This document shows positions 60,835 to 64,000 of a stretch of 64,000 nt of DNA, in pieces. A program made the position numbers and the translations under genes. Below the pieces are notes generated by a model, which saw only the letters and a list, made by a program, of their open reading frames with translations, was not told where the DNA came from and did not search any database. The stretch is from Rhodobacteraceae bacterium Araon29 (GTDB lineage: Bacteria; Pseudomonadota; Alphaproteobacteria; Rhodobacterales; Rhodobacteraceae): contig CP046865.1 in the NCBI GenBank assembly GCA_039640505.1, forward strand, positions 186,001 through 250,000. Reading direction: 5' to 3'. The number at the start of each line of letters is the position of its first letter. Positions within the stretch are counted from its first letter, which is position 1.

Positions 60835-61589
60835 GAGTCCGTCTCGTCATTGCCCAGATATGCGGCGCGTACCTCGGGGTTTTTGCGAATATCCTCAACC
60901 GAGCCGGTGGCAATGATCTTGCCGTAAACCAACACGCTGATCCGGTCGGCAAGGGCAAAAACAGCGTCCATATCATGTTCCACCAAAAGGATCGGAGCCT
61001 TCTGCCGCAACCGATCCAAGAACCCGGTCATGGTCTTGGTGCCCTCGCTGCCCAGCCCGGCCATCGGCTCATCCATCAAAAACACTTTCGGCCGCAGGGT
61101 CAAAGCCACCGCCACCTCAAGCTGGCGGCGCTGGCCATGGGACAGGGTGGCGACCACCTGATCGGCATGAGTGCTTAGACCCACCGCAGCTAGCGCGGTC
61201 ATAGCAATATCGCCAAGGTCGGCATTTCGCGAAACCGGCGACCAAAAACGATGGGCGTCCTGACGCTGACCAATGGCCCCTAAAATGGTGTTTTCCAGCA
61301 CCGACATTTCCATCGCGAGGGATGAAATTTGAAAGGTGCGGCCAAGTCCCAGTTGTGCCCGATGGGCCATTTTAAGCCCGGTGATGTCCTGACCATTTAG
61401 GAAGATGGATCCGGTATCGGGGCTTAGACCCCCGGCTATCTGGCCAATCAAGGTGGATTTTCCAGCGCCATTGGGGCCGATAATAGCATGAATTTCGCCG
61501 CTCTTTACCTCTAGGTTCACCGCATCACTGACAGGGAGCGCGCCAAAAGATTTGCACAGGTTTTCCACCTTTAGAACAGCGCCGGTCAT
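60831..61589 (-). CDS. livG: Branched-chain amino acid-type ABC transporter ATPase LivG
   Basis: 252 residues from the ATG at 61589, which forms an ATGA overlap with the livM stop; a longer frame to 61679 lies inside livM. Walker A GPNGAGKSTLIGQIAGG, LGLGRTFQISSLAMEMSVLENT typical of LivG, signature TLSHGQRRQLEVAVALT, Walker B VFLMDEPMAGLG and switch His in LLVEHDMDAVFALADRI. Confidence 0.95.
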   Translation of the reverse strand: MTGAVLKVENLCKSFGALPVSDAVNLEVKSGEIHAIIGPNGAGKSTLIGQIAGGLSPDTGSIFLNGQDITGLKMAHRAQLGLGRTFQISSLAMEMSVLENTILGAIGQRQDAHRFWSPVSRNADLGDIAMTALAAVGLSTHADQVVATLSHGQRRQLEVAVALTLRPKVFLMDEPMAGLGSEGTKTMTGFLDRLRQKAPILLVEHDMDAVFALADRISVLVYGKIIATGSVEDIRKNPEVRAAYLGNDETDS

Positions 61590-62560
61590 GACGCGCCCCT
61601 GCGTGTAATCAGACCGGTTAAACCCCCTTTGGCAAACAGCACCACCACCAACAAAAGCATACCTAAATAAATATGCCAAAATTGCGAAAGATCCCCCAAG
61701 ATCTGTTCAAGCAAAATGAACACAGCGGCCCCGATCACAGGTCCGCACAATCGGGCGATCCCCCCCAAAATAACAAAAATCATAATTTCGCCGCTGGTTT
61801 GCCAGCTGAACATCGAGGGGCTGACAAAACGGTTAAGGTCCGCAAACAGCGCACCTGCAAGGGCTGTCACAGCGCCGGACATCACAAAGGCAATCAGTTG
61901 GATACGGTATACCCCAAGCCCGACGGTTGTCACCCGAAGCGGGTTTTGCCGGCTGGCTTTGAGCACCAGACCAAAGGGCGCACGCTCAAGTCGCCAGAAA
62001 AAATAAAGCGCGATTAGCAAAATGCCGTAGCACAGGGCGAAAAATTGAATGGGGTCTAGCGTGTTTAACCCGGGAAACCCGTTGCGCACATAAATCGACA
62101 ATCCGTCTTCACCGCCATAGGCCGGCCAGCTGATGGTAAAATAGTAAAACATCTGGCCAAAAGCCAGAGTGATCATAATGAAATAAACGCCTGTAGTGCG
62201 TAGGCTCAATGCGCCAATCACAAGGGCTGCCATTGCGCCGGCAAGCACCGCAACAAGCCAGATCACCAACATTGATTTGGTTCCCTCAAGAACAAAAAGC
62301 CCGTCATAGATTGGCGTGTAGGATTGCGCATGGCTGGCCAATATACCCATGGCATAGCCGCCGATGCCGAAAAACATTGCATGTCCAAGGCTGACCAACC
62401 CGCCAAGCCCAAGCGCAAAGTTTAGCCCGACACCAGCCAGCGCCAGGATCGCGACCTTGGTCGACAGGGTAATGGTAAAGGGTTCATCACTGACATAGGC
62501 CCAAAGCGGAACTGCGGCGAGCAAAGCCAAAACCAGTATATTGAGGTGTCTTTCCCGCAT
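61586..62560 (-). CDS. livM: Branched-chain amino acid-type ABC transporter permease LivM
   Basis: 324 residues, about nine helices, with the LivM motifs LALAGVGLNFALGLGGLVSLGHAMFFGIGGYAMG (GLVSLGHAMFFGIGGY core) and GLVLKASRQNPLRVTTVGLGVYRIQLIAFVMSGAVTALAGAL. Inner-membrane subunit paired with LivH. Four bp after livH. Confidence 0.94.
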   Translation of the reverse strand: MRERHLNILVLALLAAVPLWAYVSDEPFTITLSTKVAILALAGVGLNFALGLGGLVSLGHAMFFGIGGYAMGILASHAQSYTPIYDGLFVLEGTKSMLVIWLVAVLAGAMAALVIGALSLRTTGVYFIMITLAFGQMFYYFTISWPAYGGEDGLSIYVRNGFPGLNTLDPIQFFALCYGILLIALYFFWRLERAPFGLVLKASRQNPLRVTTVGLGVYRIQLIAFVMSGAVTALAGALFADLNRFVSPSMFSWQTSGEIMIFVILGGIARLCGPVIGAAVFILLEQILGDLSQFWHIYLGMLLLVVVLFAKGGLTGLITRRGAS

Positions 62561-62563
62561 TGC

Positions 62564-63496
62564 TCAGGCTGCTCCAAATAGTCCGGTGGGCCGGATCAAA
62601 AGCACACCGGCCATCAAAATATAAATCAGCATTGATGCCAAAGCAGACCCAATTGCCGTGGCTGATGAGGGGTCCAAAAACTGTGCAAAGATCAAAGGCA
62701 GCAAAAACCGTCCAAGCGTGTCGGTGATGCCCACCAATAGCGCGCCAACAAAGGCCCCCTTGATTGAACCGATGCCCCCAATGACGATCACCACAAAGGC
62801 GAGTATTAGAACCGGCTCGCCCATGCCCACCTGCACGGATTGGATCGCTCCGATCATGGCGCCGGCAAAGCCTGCCAGCGCGGCGCCAAGGGCAAATACC
62901 ACTGTATAGAGCCGTGAGATGTCGATCCCAAGGGCGCCGATCATTTCGCGGTCGTACTGCCCTGCGCGAATTTGGATACCAATGCGGGTTCGGCTGATGA
63001 GTAAATACAGCCCAAAAGCCACCAAAAGCCCAATGGCAATGATGGCAAGACGGTAGCGCGGGTATTCAATGCCTCCGGGCAGGCTGATGGGACCAGAAAG
63101 CGCAGCAGGGATATCCAAAAACAGTGGAAATGATCCAAACAGCCAGCGTGTGCCTTCGGAAAATATCAAAATGAGTGCGAAAGTCGCCAGCACCTGATCC
63201 AGATGGTCGCGGTCATACAGCCGGCGAATAATCAGCACTTCAATCAGCACGCCGGCAATCGCGGCTGCGCTTAAGGCGGCGATCAAAGCCAGTATAAATG
63301 ACCCTGATATCCCCGCCACTGCGGCGGCGGCAAAGGCCCCCACCATATAGAGCGATCCATGGGCTAAATTAATCAGGCCCATCACGCCGAAAATAAGTGT
63401 GAGGCCCGCCGCCATCAAAAATAACATGACGCCAAATTGAACACCGTTCAGGGTTTGCTCGATCAGCAAAAGTGTTGAAAGATCCAAAGTCGGCAC
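62564..63496 (-). CDS. livH: Branched-chain amino acid-type ABC transporter permease LivH
   Basis: 310 residues, eight to nine helices: LNGVQFGVMLFLMAAGLTLIFGVMGLINLAHGSLYMVGAF at the N-terminus (GLINLAHG motif), QIRAGQYDREMIGALGIDISRLYTVVFALGAALAGFAGAM, and VIVIGGIGSIKGAFVGALLVGITDTLG near the end. First gene of the leftward livHMGF operon. The expected LivJ/LivK gene is not between it and gcvP. Confidence 0.94.
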   Translation of the reverse strand: MPTLDLSTLLLIEQTLNGVQFGVMLFLMAAGLTLIFGVMGLINLAHGSLYMVGAFAAAAVAGISGSFILALIAALSAAAIAGVLIEVLIIRRLYDRDHLDQVLATFALILIFSEGTRWLFGSFPLFLDIPAALSGPISLPGGIEYPRYRLAIIAIGLLVAFGLYLLISRTRIGIQIRAGQYDREMIGALGIDISRLYTVVFALGAALAGFAGAMIGAIQSVQVGMGEPVLILAFVVIVIGGIGSIKGAFVGALLVGITDTLGRFLLPLIFAQFLDPSSATAIGSALASMLIYILMAGVLLIRPTGLFGAA

Positions 63497-63561
63497 CCGT
63501 GTGGCAAGAGCAATTCAAGCGAGGCTACACAACTTCTACGGCAATTCCAAATATTTCTTTG

Positions 63562-63586
63562 CTGCGCCGCTGAAACGGCGGCGCAG
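63562..63586 (-). terminator. Hairpin downstream of gcvP
   Basis: CTGCGCCGC (63562-63570) pairs perfectly with GCGGCGCAG (63578-63586), 7-base loop. It lies 19 bp after the gcvP stop on the minus strand. The tail is purine-rich, not a T tract, so it may act with Rho or as an mRNA end protector; livH starts 65 bp further. Confidence 0.55.
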
Positions 63587-63604
63587 GGCACTCGGTGGAT
63601 GGTT

Positions 63605-64000
63605 TTATTCCGCAGCCTCGGCGTAATCTGACATTGGCGGACAGGTGCAAACGAGATGGCGGTCACCATGTACATTGTCGACCCTGTTCACCGCGGGCCA
63701 ATATTTATCGACCCGAAAAGCTCCGGGGGGAAAGCAGCCCTGATCGCGGCTATAGGGCCGGTCCCAGTCCCCGACCAGATCTTCGACCGTGTGCGGGGCA
63801 TTTTTCAGCGGATTGTTTTCCGCGTCGATCCGTCCCTCTTCGATATCGGCAATTTCGCGGCGAATGGCCAGCATTGCGTCGCAGAACCGATCCAGCTCGG
63901 CTTTAGTTTCGGACTCGGTCGGCTCGACCATCAATGTACCCGCCACTGGCCAGCTCATGGTTGGGGCGTGAAAGCCGCAATCAATAAGGCGTTTGGCGAT
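63605..64000 (-). CDS. gcvP: Glycine dehydrogenase (decarboxylating), P-protein, C-terminal part
   Basis: The last 131 residues of GcvP, entering from the right window edge: [84 protein letters not shown]. These are the standard C-terminal landmarks of the ~950-residue PLP enzyme of the glycine cleavage system, which decarboxylates glycine and loads the aminomethyl group onto GcvH. The rest lies outside the window. Confidence 0.97.
   Translation of the reverse strand: MAKRLIDCGFHAPTMSWPVAGTLMVEPTESETKAELDRFCDAMLAIRREIADIEEGRIDAENNPLKNAPHTVEDLVGDWDRPYSRDQGCFPPGAFRVDKYWPAVNRVDNVHGDRHLVCTCPPMSDYAEAAE

Overview
The window reads as a chromosomal segment of a marine alphaproteobacterium of the Roseobacter group (Rhodobacteraceae). 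The grounds are the RegB/SenC/RegA redox locus with its invariant RegA C-terminus, the lptC-lptA-lptB-hpf-ptsN block, many ABC and TRAP uptake systems, and a medium-GC, gene-dense layout. A low-GC pelagic lineage such as the RCA/Planktomarina cluster would fit, but that is inference. No tRNA or rRNA genes, CRISPR arrays or complete insertion sequences were seen.

Region by region. 1-4042: a LacI regulator, cut by the window start, is divergent from a CUT2-type sugar ABC transporter, with a perfect 20-bp palindromic operator between them. 4110-6745: a leftward operon of an FAH-family hydrolase (one-base frameshift) and the two TRAP membrane subunits, with no solute-binding subunit. 7160-8765: small genes, including a resolvase-like domain without its catalytic serine and a 40-residue lipoprotein. 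8784-12096: tsaE and regB leftward, senC and regA rightward. 12279-14009: a TPR/glycosyltransferase-like gene that sits between regA and a second, displaced copy of the regA 3' end. 14347-17320: a LysR regulator and small enzymes. 17511-19150: ahcY followed by a structured RNA candidate with a strong terminator. 19287-26501: a leftward eight-gene acyl-CoA/lipid catabolism operon. 26662-30485: a 3'-5' exonuclease, lptCAB, hpf and ptsN. 30709-33454: a frameshifted metallo-beta-lactamase-fold gene and two DMT permeases. 33584-44156: a complete reductive pyrimidine degradation locus (preT, preA, two RutR-like regulators, amidohydrolase, dihydropyrimidinase, and an ABC importer), with two RutR-like operators. 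44237-60106: a large sugar/glycoside locus arranged around a LacI regulator and a 35-bp inverted repeat. 60148-63496: livFGMH without a binding protein. 63605-64000: the 3' end of gcvP.

The main non-obvious signals are: a dispersed 33-bp element made of three 11-bp units, present four times and once in frame inside a xylosidase gene; the duplicated regA tail flanking the TPR gene; the catalytically dead resolvase-like protein; the RNA after ahcY, whose arms can pair in two mutually exclusive ways; the paired RutR paralogues with their operators; and two frameshifts, both one base short in a C run, which may be assembly errors.
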